A DNA stretch of 64,000 nt from Metarhizium brunneum (Eukaryota > Ascomycota > Sordariomycetes > Hypocreales > Clavicipitaceae), in assembly GCF_013426205.1 (NCBI RefSeq), contig NC_089422.1, positions 7,467,001 to 7,531,000 on the forward strand. The letters are read 5' to 3'. The notes below the pieces were generated by a model. It saw nothing but the letters and a program-made list of their open reading frames with translations, searched no databases and was not told where the DNA came from. The position numbers were made by a program, and so were the translations under genes. This document shows, piece by piece, positions 1 to 12,467 of the stretch (position 1 is its first letter; the number at the start of each line of letters is the position of its first letter).

Positions 1-391
1 CATACAGAGTACGGGGTGCATGAATATCGTCCTGTCTAACCAGGTCGTCGTCTTGGCAGCCGGCTCCCACGAGCTTTCCCCATGCTTCTTGGAGCCTCTC
101 AACCGATCGTCAAAGACATCCCTGCACCCAATATAATCGTGATATAGGCACCTGTCAAGTCAATCGTCGCTCAAGGTTGAGGGGAACATGGCATGGCTTC
201 CTCTCTAGATTTAACCATCAACGGCAAGCGGCCAGGCCACTCACCCACTCAAGTACAGAATCTTCCGCTTTGCTATAAGCATGTCAAGTCAAAGATGCTA
301 CACGAAAAAGAGGAGGAAAAGAAAAGAAAAACTCGTTTAAAAAGTCCAAAAAGTTCTAGAATACACATCATAAACTCGTGAGAGCAAAATC
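1..391. other. Downstream flank of the RBR ligase gene
   Basis: No gene is visible here. The stretch follows the stop codon of the minus-strand RBR ligase gene and probably contains its 3' untranslated region. An A/G-rich run lies near 305-345. The 62-codon open frame at 193-381 has no recognisable features. Confidence 0.5.
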
Positions 392-3014
392 TTAAGCGTG
401 CCCAACCGTTGACTCCCCATCCGGAATCCCAGGCTCAACAAATGCCCTCCACTGCGAAACCCGATTCATCCCCTGTCCCGTGCCATTCAATCCGGCCAAC
501 TCGCTCGACTTGGGCCTGGTCTCCCTGCCTCTGCGCCAATGGCTTCGCGGTGGAGAATGGACCCTTGCCTCGTCTTCGTAATCCCTCGACATGCGCCGCC
601 CCACGACTCTCTCTGTCCGCGGAGTATACGGCGATATATTGTACATTTCCGCCTCGACCGTATGGTGCCGCAGCGCAAGGGAAGGCGGGATGGGAACCGG
701 GGCCGCAGGTACTGGTGGAGGAGGCACGCTCATGCCCACTGGGTAAATTGGTCCTGCGGCCGGAGGAGATCCAAAGCCGGATCGGGTTTCTGATAGACGA
801 TCTGCCAGTCGTCGTTCTTGAGAGGTCTCTAAACGTCCCCGTGAACGCCGAGTATCACCGTACTCGGGTCTGTCGTGTACTGCTGTCGTTTGTGTTTGGG
901 GTCTGTAGTGTCCCCCCCGTCTGTAATTCTCATTCATATAATGCTCTGATGCGTTTCCAATGCCATGGATGTCTCCCAACCCACCCATCATACTGTAACT
1001 GTGCGGTTCGTCGTAATCACCCGTATACTGCAATTGACGAGCAAAGTCGGCGTCGAACGATTCCTGCTGTCGTCGCATGTGCATTTCCTCCTGGTACGTC
1101 CTTGGTCTTCGACGAACTGGCATCATCATAGGAGGAGGTTCTGTATGCCCTCGTAGTTCGGGTGGTGCAGGGGGGCCGTTGCCTCGGAATATGTCACCCA
1201 GGTCGCCTCTGATACTAGGGATCGAAATATTCATATCGTTCAAGAAGTCGGCGCGGCGATCGTCATCATTGAACCAGGGACAATCGCAGTTTTTCCACTT
1301 TATGCCGCAAATCATGCAGAACTCAGCACCGCATCGACTATACATTGTCAGCAGAAGTTTCATCTCTGCTAAAGCAGGAAGCTGGCGAAGAAGTGAACTT
1401 ACCATGTCATATGGTTACAACCCTCTTTCAGCTCTACCAAGGCCTTGCACCTGTAGCACCGCTTCCACCCTTCTTCTTTCGCCTGGGCAAGAATATCCGC
1501 CGTCTCTGGGTCGTTCGGACATGACATAGCTCCATGCCATCGGGTGTTGCATGCGCAACATACCTTGGTTCTGCACCTGCTACACCTTCCTACTTTGCGA
1601 CCGTCCTCGCGCTTAATGTTGGACGGTTTGATCCATTCTCCGCATTTTCGGGCCGGACAGTAAACTCGATTCTTGGTTGAGTATTCGGCGAATTTACGAT
1701 TCCAAGTCTTCTTGAAGGCATGGTCGAAAAGCCGTTCAACATGCTTTAGAGGAATATGGTCTGTCGTGCAGCATCGAGGAGGCATGTGTTGCGGATCGGT
1801 GACGGAAAGCCTAAAGATGCGTTCAAGGCATGAACGGCACATGTAATGCCCGCATCTTAACTTGGAGGCTTTGGATGTTGGCACGTCACCCATACAGATG
1901 ACACAATCAACACTGCGTTTTCATTTAGTTCCGTTCGTCGTAATTCGCGCGACTTCGACATGGTGAAAGACTGACCGTTTCTTTGGCACCTTTGGCTCCT
2001 TCAGGTGCTTATCCGGACTCTCCTGTCGCACTGTCTGCGCCCCAAATATACTCCCAATGATGCTAGAAGGACCACCCGATACGGATCCAGCCCTACTCCG
2101 GCTGAATCTTCGAGTCTTCGGCTGGTCAAGCTGTATGATCTCAGCGGACCTGTGACGTCTATGCACTAGCGGCCTGCCACATATGTATAATTAGAACCCG
2201 AGCGACACAGCTCTTCATGACTTGAAACATACCTGTTGGACGAAATCGGGGGCCGCGAATCTTCAATCACATCAGGAACGTGATAAACTCTCTCGCGACG
2301 AGACGAAACACTGCGATCAGGCGTCCTTGATGATGCAATGGCTGCGGAGCCACCCTCACTAGCAGCATAGTACCTCCGCGACCCGCCATCTTCGTCCCCA
2401 TACGGCTTCCTCCTTCTCCTACGATATCTCCTATCTGAAGATGACTCGATATACTCATCTCGGCTCGACTGACCACGCTCTCTGTACCTGGCCGGCTCCT
2501 CCTCGAGCTCCTCAACAACCTCTATGTGATCACAATCATAATCATCTCCATACGCAAGGCCGCTTGTGGCCGAGGAATGGGCCGAGTATTCTGCTCCCCC
2601 CCTCGTCCTTCCATATCCCGGAGACACGTCCCTCGCCGAATGCCTCCTCACAAGCGGGACCTCATACCGGTCGTCTGGAGCGAGACAATTAACAGGTCTT
2701 CGATACGCGGCATCTGTTGCAGACCTTGTTAAACCGATTACAGGCGCTGGCGCTGGGGGAGGCGGCATGGTTGAGGAGGCAGAAGCAGCAGCAAAGTACT
2801 CGTTTGGGTCCGGGCTCCTCAAACTTGAATAGCGTCGTCGTCGAGATGTCGTCCTACGCGGGGAGCTATGTACCCCGTCGTCGAAAGCATGGGGCGGCGA
2901 ATCGGGCGACTGGTCAGGCTTCGCTCTCAGGTCCAGAATGCGGTCGTCGTACCGTCTTGCTCGACGGGGGATATGATCGCCATCCACATCATCTAGGTGC
3001 GAAGGCCGCCTCAT
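392..3014 (-). CDS. RBR-type (RING-IBR-RING) E3 ubiquitin ligase
   Basis: The spliced model is 811 residues. Exons are 3014-2233, 2173-1976, 1912-1403 and 1337-392. The N-terminal 325 residues are low complexity, rich in Arg, Ser, Pro and Tyr. RING1 starts near residue 329 (CVIC, then CGHYMCRSC), followed by an IBR segment with paired Cys (CPARKC, CSRCRTKVCCAC). RING2 is CYRCKAL through CMICGIKWKNCDC. In RBR enzymes the first Cys of the GCNHMTC motif (about C492) forms the thioester with ubiquitin, and it is present. The C-terminal 300 residues are disordered and rich in Pro, Arg and Met. Intron 2 uses a non-consensus GTCAGT donor; without it a TGA at 1921-1923 interrupts the frame. Splicing it out joins KKR to VDCVIC. 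The family transfers ubiquitin to substrates; the substrate here is unknown. Confidence 0.9.
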
Positions 3015-5785
3015 TCTCTAAACAGGCCCGGCGGTTGGTTTGTTGGGTTTTTAGGCCGTTAAGAAATTTCTCCTTGATGGCTTCGGGCAACCACGGGCTG
3101 AATATCCCACCACCACCACCACCACCCTGGCGCGATATGTCGATTGATTATGCACGCACTTTCCCCTCTGCCTGCTCTGGTTGGCTCGAAGTCGAGTAAG
3201 CGTAAGAATCGAAAAGGAAAATAAAAAGAAAAAATATATAGATGCGAAAGTACGGGCGAATAGAGAAGCAGCCCTGGGCGGCGGCGAACCAGTCGGGGGT
3301 TGTCTTGCCTGCATCAACCTACTGCAGCGTACGTCGTTGATTGGGGTTGGGCAGAGCGCGTGGTGCATTATAAGGCTTTGCCGAGCAGGAAATCCGCAGG
3401 GGAATGCGCCAAGTGAGAATAGAGAAAGAACACGAGCAATATTACCGCATGCAAGCTTTGACTCTTGGTGGTGTTGGTGTCGGGCCGCCACGCTATGATG
3501 TCCTCGCGTCTGAACAATGATGGATCAGAGAGCCCCCTCAGCATTTGAACACTCGATGGCGCCTGTTCCCCCTGGCCGTCCGTCAGGCAGTTCGTCCAAC
3601 ACGCCACCCAACACTCGGGAAGCACCAACAAGGCTAAGACCGGTGATGAGGAGAGATGGCCCGAGCCTGACAAAAAGGTGGTATGTTCACTTGAGCAACC
3701 CGCAGGCCGTGAGGGGTGACAGTGTGCCTGGCAAGTTGGGTCAAGTGCTCAGCGCGGATGGCTGCCCAGGCGTCTGGAGGTAGCGGTTGGTGCCCGCAAA
3801 GATGGATGAATAAAACCGGGGAGAAGGCCACACAAAGACAAGGAGCTTTTAGGCATGAACAAGACAAGACTCTGTTCACGCTCCAGCCGCCAGTGTCACC
3901 GGCGTCGCCCGTGTCACCAGCCTGTCGATTGAACCAAAAAAAAAAAGTCTGCTGTGATGAGGCCCTGCCTTTGGCGCTTTCCCCATGCACACTCGGTGGC
4001 TGCTCCTTCCGCCAGACGAACAAAAGTTGGGTGGTTGGTGGTTGGCCACCTGGGAGCTTCCTCCTCTCCGCCGTCACGTGCGACGACGTCACGGCTCCAT
4101 TGCTGAGCTGGCAAAGCTGTGAAACCTAACCCAAAACAATTCCCTCGCTCCTCAGGAAAGTCCGGCGAGGCACAAGGAACAAAAAAAACACGGCCAAAAT
4201 ATCCCTCAGTCAGGCCATGCACACTCAGTGGACTTTTGCGGCGGGGAAGTCAGCGGCGGTCATTCGTCGATTCACTACCTTTCGGCACGGGCTGCCCTCC
4301 GTGACCTGACCCCGAGCTTGTGAGCCCGGAGGCACCGTTGTTCACGTGGACCAGCAACTGGAACCGATGACCCTGACCCTGACCTGAACATTTGGACGTA
4401 AAGTGGGGCCACGGCCCGGGCCTTGGGCGGGTCCAAGGAACGGACTGGTTCGCTGCATTTGATGCAACGGAACTGCGGCCGGACACTTGACTGACACACG
4501 TCGTGACTGAGAGGTTGCGACCGTATTTTGGCACCCGGAATGGGGAAGCGGGTTGTGAATGCAGATGGTACCCGCTTACATGAATATCGAAACTTCATCT
4601 GCCAATGGCTACTTCATATCCGCCGACTGACACAGAGTACCGCAGAAAGCTTGGTGACAGTGGCGGTCACACTTGTGCGCCGACACACGCCTTCACCTCC
4701 TTCTACGCAGCGGAATTCGCAACGCCATCATCAATCCTGACTCGATGCCAGACTATCTATCCTACACGAGTTTCTTTTCTCGGATTCGTGTCGAAGAAAC
4801 CGACTCGGTGAGGGACCACCACCCATTGGGCTTCGTATTCTACGACCTGATAGCGAGCCCAATCTCCCTCATCAGCGAGTATAAGACGGAGTAGGCCAAA
4901 GCGGTAGCGGTAGCATCCTGAATCTCTCGCTTTCGACCAACTTGGTGTGTTCATCGATGGGGACACGACCAGCCCCGGGAATACCGACACGTCAAATTGT
5001 AACAATTTACTGTGAAGACTGCATTTGCTGATCTAATGGAAATTCTCCGAGGTACGGCCCAGAATAGGCTGCCACGACGTATTCTACCAGAACCAGGACC
5101 CGTCCCACTGCAACGGCACTTCTGGCCGGCTCACCGGTCTCATGTGTAACCATTCTTCTTTTCGGCAGAAATCTCAGCACATGCACAGGTCCGTAAGCAA
5201 ATTGACATAAAGACAGGGTCCAGGGGTTGAACACCCCGCATTTTATCAATTGACTGCAAGCCATTACGTACTCTATTATCCGGCGCTGATGGTCCGTCGT
5301 TGTGACAGCACAAACCGTGGCTCCGTACCCGGGCCACACTAGCTCCGGCGTGGCTGTCGAGATATCCCCGCATATTCACCAACAGTTGAAGAATATCCTT
5401 GTCTCAGCCTCACACTTTGCTCTCTACTTGATTTAAAATGGCAGGGAAACCCGCTCTCTGGTCGTGAGGTTGTGTATTAGTATGCATATAGGATGTGGGC
5501 CACTTTTGGCAACTCGATTGCCCTGGTGGAAGCTATGAATGAGTACAGTCGCAAACTGCGCTGAGTTTGGCTGCAATCGATACAGCAGTAAACACAGCCA
5601 CGCGCCTGGCTTGGTATGTATACAAAAATGCAACAATGCAACAACATCATGATTAGTCCAAAACATTCGTCATCCATCTCAAGTCATGATGTAGCCATGC
5701 TCAAGCGAGCCGTAACAGGCGAGCTTCGTTCGTGATATTCTGACAGCAGGAGCACAGATTGGTCCAATTGACGACTTAGCACCTT
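3015..5785. other. Gene-poor spacer upstream of the RBR gene
   Basis: About 2.8 kb separate the start of the RBR ligase from the end of the Zn2Cys6 regulator gene. A (CCA)n microsatellite lies at about 3107-3126 and an A-run at about 3938-3948. Scattered open frames of 60-150 codons overlap on both strands, and none shows a recognisable domain or a convincing exon structure. The part near 3015-3200 probably holds the RBR promoter and 5' leader. Confidence 0.5.
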
Positions 5786-7900
5786 TCAGCCAGTGCAGAA
5801 TAATTTCCGTCGTACCTCGGCTTCTTTGATAATTTCGACCGCCAGCCGCAAACTTGGTGCCAGGGGTGCATAATTCTGCACCTCCATGATAACTTCATTG
5901 ATAAGGTCGTCCAATGCTTTCTGATGAGGCACAATCGTGAGAAGTATGCCCATCAATGACGGCGACATGGATGAGCCCATTAATAGAAGCGTCTGGGCCA
6001 TCATAGACAAAGTCCCTTGCCATATATAGGGCATATGCCCAGCGTGACTGCACATGTAGTTAATATCGTCGACATACCTCACACTTAGACATAGGTCAAA
6101 GGCGGCTAGCTTACTGCTCCGTAACGTGTTCCAACTGCCGCACTGATGCTTCCAGGCACTTGTGGCAACATTCGCGAACCGCCGGGTCCAAGACCGCTTG
6201 CTCGTTTTCCAGTACGGCCAAAATATAGGGACGATAGATAATAGTTTTACAAGCATAGAAGCGTAAACGCAGGACCGCTTGGATCGGGTCATGTAGCATT
6301 GTGCGAGAGAAAGGAAACTGCAAGGGAGGCGGCAGACCTTCATACCACTGAGTTAATTGGTAGTCCAGCTCTGCCACAACGGGTTCCAGACTAGTTGTCG
6401 ATGACACAGAATCTTTGGAATATATGAGCTGGCTCGCTCGGTTAAGGAGTCTTCGCAAAGCAATCTCGGCGAGGAAGTACCATAGATCATCGTGGCCAAT
6501 CCGTGCCTGTCCCTGCTCCTCGCCCTCGAAACCGCCTGGCAGTCCAACGTTCTCCTCGAACTGCACAACTCCAGAGTGCGGTAAATCCAGTTCTGCAAGT
6601 AAATCGCTCTCAAACAAAAGCGTATTCCAGTATATTCTTTCCACCAGTTCTCGCTGCTTCTGTGGAATTCTGTTTGGGGCCATTAGGAGAAGTTGCAGCT
6701 TGGTGCTCGCCGTGCAAAGCAAGTTCCAAGCCTCAAGGGGCCGAACCAGGTAAAATAGATACGCCGCAGCAAGCAAATGGCATTGTGCCGCGAGGACATT
6801 GTTCGTCGTTATCATACCAGGAAGCAGCGACCAGGCAGCAGTGAAGTATTGCAACCCCGGCGGCTCTTGGTGCGGCACAATACGGGATATACTGCCTCGG
6901 AGGCTTGCATCGCCAAGTGCTAGCACCAGTAACACGATACAACTCTCGGGGCCTTCCCGAAAGCCATTCGACAAAGCCGTTCTGTATTGACTTCGCCATG
7001 TATAAGGATTGACACAAGCATACCATATATTGACTCTATCAAAATATGCTTGAATGTATGCTTGCGTGTTTGAAAGGTCGACACATGGTGTTTTTGTTAG
7101 CGTGTGTAGAGGTTCTCGATCCATCTCGAGTTGCAACAGGATTTGAGGGTCGTACGGAGTAGAGACGAGGTCACGGATGAGAGGCCATTGAAGCAGGTGC
7201 ATGGTTGCATTTGTATGGCATCTTGGCATTGTTGAGATGTTTGTTCCAGTAGGGACACTGACCCATGTGCCCAGACCGCCATTTGGAATGGTAGAGGCCG
7301 TATTTGAAGAGTTTGATAGAAGGGCTTGGTCGCCGCCACTGGCAGTCCCATTACTGATTGATGGTGAGCTTTGTGACATATGGAGGCCGCTGCCCTGGTT
7401 CGCGGCCAGGTTGATTTGCAGTAAATTTTCAATACGATTGAGTTGTTCGAGAATCAACTTGTCACCAGCGTCCAACTTGACACCAGGCTCGCGATAAACG
7501 CACTCGGCGCCCAATTCGGCGCATAGTTTGCATTTTGGTTTACTGCCGTCGCAGCGAGACTTTCTAGACCGGCAGACTTCACACTACCGGCAATGGAAAT
7601 CCACATACGGAGTAAGCATTTGTGACACAAAAAACGGGCAGACGTGCATAGAGACTGCTTACTCACAGCAATAGTTGCTCTGCGCCGAGGATAATCGACG
7701 GTACAATCGCTTAATTTCCTCTTAAGTGAAGACAATAATCCATCGCTATTCGCCAGCTGGAGAGGAGTAGCAGGCGCCGTATCTGGGGGCTGAAATAGTA
7801 GGCGTGACCTCGACATTGGGTTGTGGGCTTTGTCTCGGCTCGCACCCAAGGTCTGGTTCACCTTGAGACCATCGGGAGACGTGTTCATTATAGTAGTCAT
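5786..7900 (-). CDS. Zn2Cys6 fungal-specific transcription factor
   Basis: The spliced protein is 654 residues. Exons are 7900-7667, 7583-6115 and 6047-5786. The 83-nt first intron splits the gene just before the zinc cluster, so exon 2 opens with CEVC. The binuclear cluster at residues 79-106 has the spacing C-x2-C-x6-C-x6-C-x2-C-x6-C, with Arg/Lys-rich linkers typical of Gal4-type DNA binding. A short possible dimerisation helix follows (KLILEQLNRIENLLQ). Residues from about 170 to the end resemble the fungal middle homology region (YFDRVNIWY, then a long helical block). Exon 3 continues the same helical region (MPYIWQGTLSMMAQ). It should act in the nucleus as a sequence-specific regulator; the target genes cannot be told from sequence. 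A further short 3' exon cannot be excluded. Confidence 0.9.
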
Positions 7901-9565
7901 CCCACCCTATGGAAGCCGTCGAGGAACAAGCTGATATCCAAAAAGACGAGTATAGTATCTCGAGAAAGATGCAAAAGTTTAGGGTGTATATAAACCGTTT
8001 TTAAGAAACTCAGAGAGCGCATCGATATTGGAGGACCGATGCTGACGGATATGGGGGCCTCGGAAAGAACCAGAGCAACTTCGAGCAGTGTTGACAGTCG
8101 GCATCTGTCGCCTCCGTGTCGTGCTCACTGGAGCATCGAGAAATTGAAATTCGCCGCCAATCCAACTCAGCGGAAACCCGATATTGTCAGGGTGAACACG
8201 GCTTCATATCGACGATGTCAGGAAATTGTGCTGACTGTCATTCACGGTGCTGGCAGAAGCACGAGCTAGGTGTTGCTGACGAACGGTCGGCTCAAAGCTG
8301 ACGCGAGCCGCAAACCACCAAGGTAGAGTCAACGGAGCCCCGCCGGGCTGGCCTTGGGCTCGGAACGTTAAGCAAATTGTGTGGTTGCTCCTCTCCCAGG
8401 TTTGCCTCTTTTAGGGAAGATTGACAACCGGTTACGACCTGCATCGACGAACTGAAGGAGAAGCCTAGAAACAGATTAGAAGCCCATCGAACACAGGATT
8501 CAATGTCAAGACGGGGTAGCTTCAATGTCTCTGACCAATTCACAATGAGAACGTAAGCTTCAACGGTTGTTCTGTTGTCGCTCTTGGCCCGATTAAGATT
8601 TTAGAAGGAAGACCAGACCATGTGGGTTTTATGGGGTGACAGTCCGTGCGATCATTAACGAGCAATCAGGATGTGTGGGGATTCCAATGCCCCAGCGCTA
8701 GGCAGGTTTTCGTTGACATGAAACGGTCGGACATGGAGCCACATCAAGCACATATGGATTTGTAGGAGTTGCCGTCACTTGGTATTCCGCGCTGTGGTGG
8801 TGCTGATGAGCGGAAGGTTGTGGAAGGTTTGGTTGGCGCAGTCATTGGGCGTTGTACGGTGCCTCTGGCCAAGAGTTCAGACCAGGAAATGGCAGCACTC
8901 CAATGCATGATGCGAGGACCAGCATCTGCCACTTTCACTACCATGGTCCGGTGGCCTCGCTGCTGCAGAGTGCCACGTAGAAAGGATAGACTCGCCGACT
9001 GGTCCGCAAGAAATGAGTTGGAGAGGAACTATCGAGATGTAATGGCTCGACGGTCTTGACACGACGGCGCTCTAGACACACCAAGTGGCGGAGGTGGCGT
9101 CTAGAAGCAGAAGGGGCAACCCACAATGCGTCCGAGTATATCCCTGGAGCAGGAGGCGACCTCAGCAGACCAGTTTCGATGAAGAGGAAGGAGCAGGCAC
9201 CCTATGCTGTCGACCCGAACTAGAGCTCAAAGGAGCATCATGCAGCAGAACCGGAAAATCACCACGGGCAAGCAGAATCTCGAAACGCTTCCTTACTAGC
9301 TTGGGCCTTGCCGGAGTTCAGAACAAACACAGTTCTTGGCGCTTTGTCGAGGAAATATTTGATTCCTATCACACGTACGCTGGACGGGCTATCCCGTCCC
9401 GTCCTTGACATGAATGGATTATTAGCACGCCAAAACAGGAATATTCGCCATCAACGTCAAGCGGAATGGACACCTCGCTCACAGATGTGTACCGGGTGGC
9501 AATGTGCAATATACAATTGTTCGATATGTACATACGGCCTATATACAGCCGGCGCAAAAGAAGCT
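7901..9565. other. Spacer between the Zn2Cys6 gene and the lactonase gene
   Basis: Both flanking genes run on the minus strand, so this holds the promoter of the regulator (near 7900) and the 3' end of the lactonase gene (near 9565). Small open frames such as 8769-9059 and 9085-9408 have no recognisable motif. I see no gene. Confidence 0.5.
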
Positions 9566-11053
9566 CTACTCGTTAAAAATAACAGAAGTAATCTCCCCCG
9601 CAACGTCAGCATAGCCCACAAAGTCGCCCAACTTGCCGCTCTCCGGGTCGCGCTTGATAAGAACAACCCGCGCATCCTTCTGCTGGCCAACCGCCACCAG
9701 GGTACCAGCCTTGTTTATGGAAAACTGACGAGGGTAGCGACCGCCGCAGGGAGCCTCCTGGATGGGTGTGAGGCTACCAGTCTCGCCATCGATGGAGAAG
9801 TTGATGAGCGGATCGGAGGTGATGTTGGTGCTGTTCTTGCGGTCGAAGTTGGGGATGGAGAAGGTGTTGTCGCCGCGGGAGGAAACAATCAGAAACTTGG
9901 CATCAGGCTACCCATAAAACACATTCCATTAGTAAGATTCATTTTATTTCATTTTTATTTTTATTTTTTTGAGTCTCGTTGTTGTCCCTTTTATACAGGA
10001 GTATAAGGGGGGATTTGGACAGACTCACAGACACGAGTATCTCGGCGGCATATACTGCTTCGGAAACAGGTTTGCCCGCACCATGGGAATCAATGTTGAA
10101 GAGTTCCTTGAACTCGATACCGCCGTCAGGGTAAGTGACCTCGTAGCCGATGATGGTATTCGCGAGCTCGGTGACCAGATACATGAAGGTCTTGTCGTCG
10201 CGGACTGCGAAGGCGACGTGGCGAGGACCGCTACCGGCCTTGACGACGATGGGAGGGAGGACTGTCAATCTCAGAGAGTTGGCGGCGACGGCGTAGACGT
10301 AGATTTTATCGGCGCCCAGGTCGGGGACGAGGATGAACTTCCCGGTAGGATCCAACAAGGTTTGGTGAGGGTGAGGAGCGTTTTGTCTGTCGGCAATGGG
10401 CCCAGGCTTGTCCATGTGGTATAGTTCCGATTGCACAAGCGTCAGGTTGGAAGGGTTGGAGACGTCCCAGGTTGTCAAGGCACCGGCACCACTACCAATA
10501 AACAAACGTGTTAGTTGTCTAGTCCCTCTCGAGAGCTTCCTTTTTGGTGTTGACCATGTCTCACGACGTACTAGTGAGCGACGGCCAAAGCACTCCCATT
10601 CGGTCCATATAACGCACCACTGACGGGGCCACCCAAGGTAACAGCCTTGTTCAGCGTGGTCAAAGACCCATTGGAATTCGTCTTAAACGACGACAGCGAG
10701 CCCTTGTCGGAAGGGAGGGCCTCATCGATACAAAACAGCGTCGAGTGTGCATGGTCAAGCGTCAACCACGAAGGACTGACCGCGCACCCGTCCGTCGAGG
10801 AGACGGCCTTTAGCACGGGAACGTTATCTGCGACGCGACAGGAGGGCGACCTGGCAGAGTTCAAGTCAAGAGTAGTGACTTTGCCGCTGTACGACGAGAC
10901 GTATAGCACATTCGCAGCGGCGTGAGCAGCCGTCAGCAGCATCGAGGAGGTGAGCGCCGCGTTGAGCATCGTGACTGCAGTGCCGTATGTAATAGATGCC
11001 CGCAGAGCCCTTGATGACGTTGGGAACAAGGAAGGATTGAGCAGGCAGCGCAC
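9566..11053 (-). CDS. Secreted lactonase-fold beta-propeller protein (6-phosphogluconolactonase-like)
   Basis: Exons are 11053-10572, 10491-10029 and 9907-9566, with introns of 80 and 121 nt. There are two in-frame starts. The upstream one at 11053 adds 28 residues; the inner ATG at 10969 gives a 400-residue protein that begins with a clear secretion signal (MLNAALTSSMLLTAAHAAA). The inner start is therefore the more likely one. Repeated blade motifs are visible: NVLYVSSYSG, DPTGKFILVPDLGADKIYVY, GPRHVAFAV, PDAKFLIVSSRGDNTFSI and GRYPRQFSINKAGTLVAVG. These fit the seven-bladed lactonase family (Pfam Lactonase). Cytosolic relatives hydrolyse 6-phosphogluconolactone, but fungal secreted members are poorly characterised and some act on other cyclic esters. 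The substrate here is unknown. Confidence 0.9.
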
Positions 11054-12467
11054 GCCGGTGCGCCTGGCACCGTCATGACTATTTAACTAAGACAAGGTCT
11101 CAAGCTTGACCCCCCACATCGTAGTCGCTTTGGGGACAGCAAAATGATGGTTCCTGCAGATCAACTGATGCCGCATGGATGAGAAACCGAGCATTATGCT
11201 TGGTGGGACTGTTGTCTTCGTCAAACGACCGGATTCTTGGGCCCTTAATGGGGGCACGACTGGAAACTGAATAATGCTGCGGGTAACGTAGTAGTACTAG
11301 TAGCACGACTGCCGGGCCTATTATGGATTGACCCCGTTTTGGAGTTTAGAGTCTGGGACAGGGGAATTGGAAAATTAGACGTCGGTAGTAGAAGTCGTTT
11401 GACAACTTACCGAGACGTACCGACACGACAGGAGCAATGAACAATAAATGATGAAATTTCTTTTTTCTCTCGCCCGTCATATAACTCGTTTCGCAATATA
11501 TTGTACCAGATAGATGTTCCGTCTACAAGCTGAGCTGTTGTCCTTGGGGGAGAATATGACGATGAGATGTCGGCTGCCCCCACCGAAGCCTGAAATCAAG
11601 GTTTACCCCAGCCGGGACCTGGCAGCCACAGCCGCTCGCGTATGTACAGTGGTGTACGCCCCCCACGTTCTCTACCTCAGGTACTAGTACCTACCAGGTA
11701 CCGTAAGTACTTTGCATGCAGGAATCAAATGAATTGTCGATTGGAACTGTCAACGGTGGCTCCCGGCCAAAAAGAGAGAGAGAGAGAAAACAACGCCCCG
11801 TGCAGACAATGTGTACAATTAATTCCAATTGGATTCTCTTTGTCCGCAGCAAAATCTAATTCATCTCGTATTCCACGCGCATAAACCACCAGAGCTTCAT
11901 TTATTCAGAACCCGGTTCTTGGCAAGGGGAACCACGGGTTGTCATGCACTGCGGCTCCACGCGGGCCATCATGCTGTGCTACATTCCCCATGCGGCCTCA
12001 AGCGAGGTCAGTCAGTCCCCGTGCAGCCACCACATGAGCCTCGGATAGCTTCAGACCAACAACACCAGACCATACTTGTGACGTCGGCAGACCACACTCC
12101 AAGTGCATACCTAAGCTTTCCCGACAAATATTCACCTGAATTGCCACAATCAGCCATCTTCCGCGTAGCATAAAGTTATTTATAACACGCAACTGAATAG
12201 TATATTCGCCATCTAATGACTCGCTCTACGTCTTGACGTTTCCCGTGTTAATAATATTGCCACACCGCAACCAACAAAATTCAACAAACAACGCCACCGA
12301 CACCAGTGCCCCTTGTTTGTTATTTTACCTGCATCATCTCCTCATTTTCTTTTTCGCTTCTTCAAAAAAAGAGAGCAATTTCGCATCATGTTCCCTGTTG
12401 CAAGGTTCCATTTTCGTTCAATTCGAATCAAATTCCATCTCTTTCTTTCTTTCTCTCTAACCCGTCT
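11054..12467. other. Spacer between the lactonase and cho2 genes
   Basis: It holds the lactonase promoter and the 3' end of cho2. A perfect 14-bp palindrome lies at 11679-11692 within a cluster of GGTAC words. A short (GA)n run is at about 11770-11787 and a CTTT-rich run at about 12437-12457. No coding potential is recognised. Confidence 0.5.
11679..11692. repeat. Perfect 14-bp palindrome
   Basis: AGGTACTAGTACCT equals its own reverse complement. Related GGTAC/GTACC words follow within 20 bases (CAGGTACC, GTAAGTAC). It could be a dimeric factor-binding site for the lactonase gene about 630 bases away, or only repeated sequence. No function is shown. Confidence 0.4.

Noticed and set aside
1921..1923. 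In-frame TGA in the RBR gene as a sign of a pseudogene or of RNA editing
   Set aside because: A 63-nt intron with a GTCAGT donor removes it and restores the RING1 start, so no disruption needs to be assumed.
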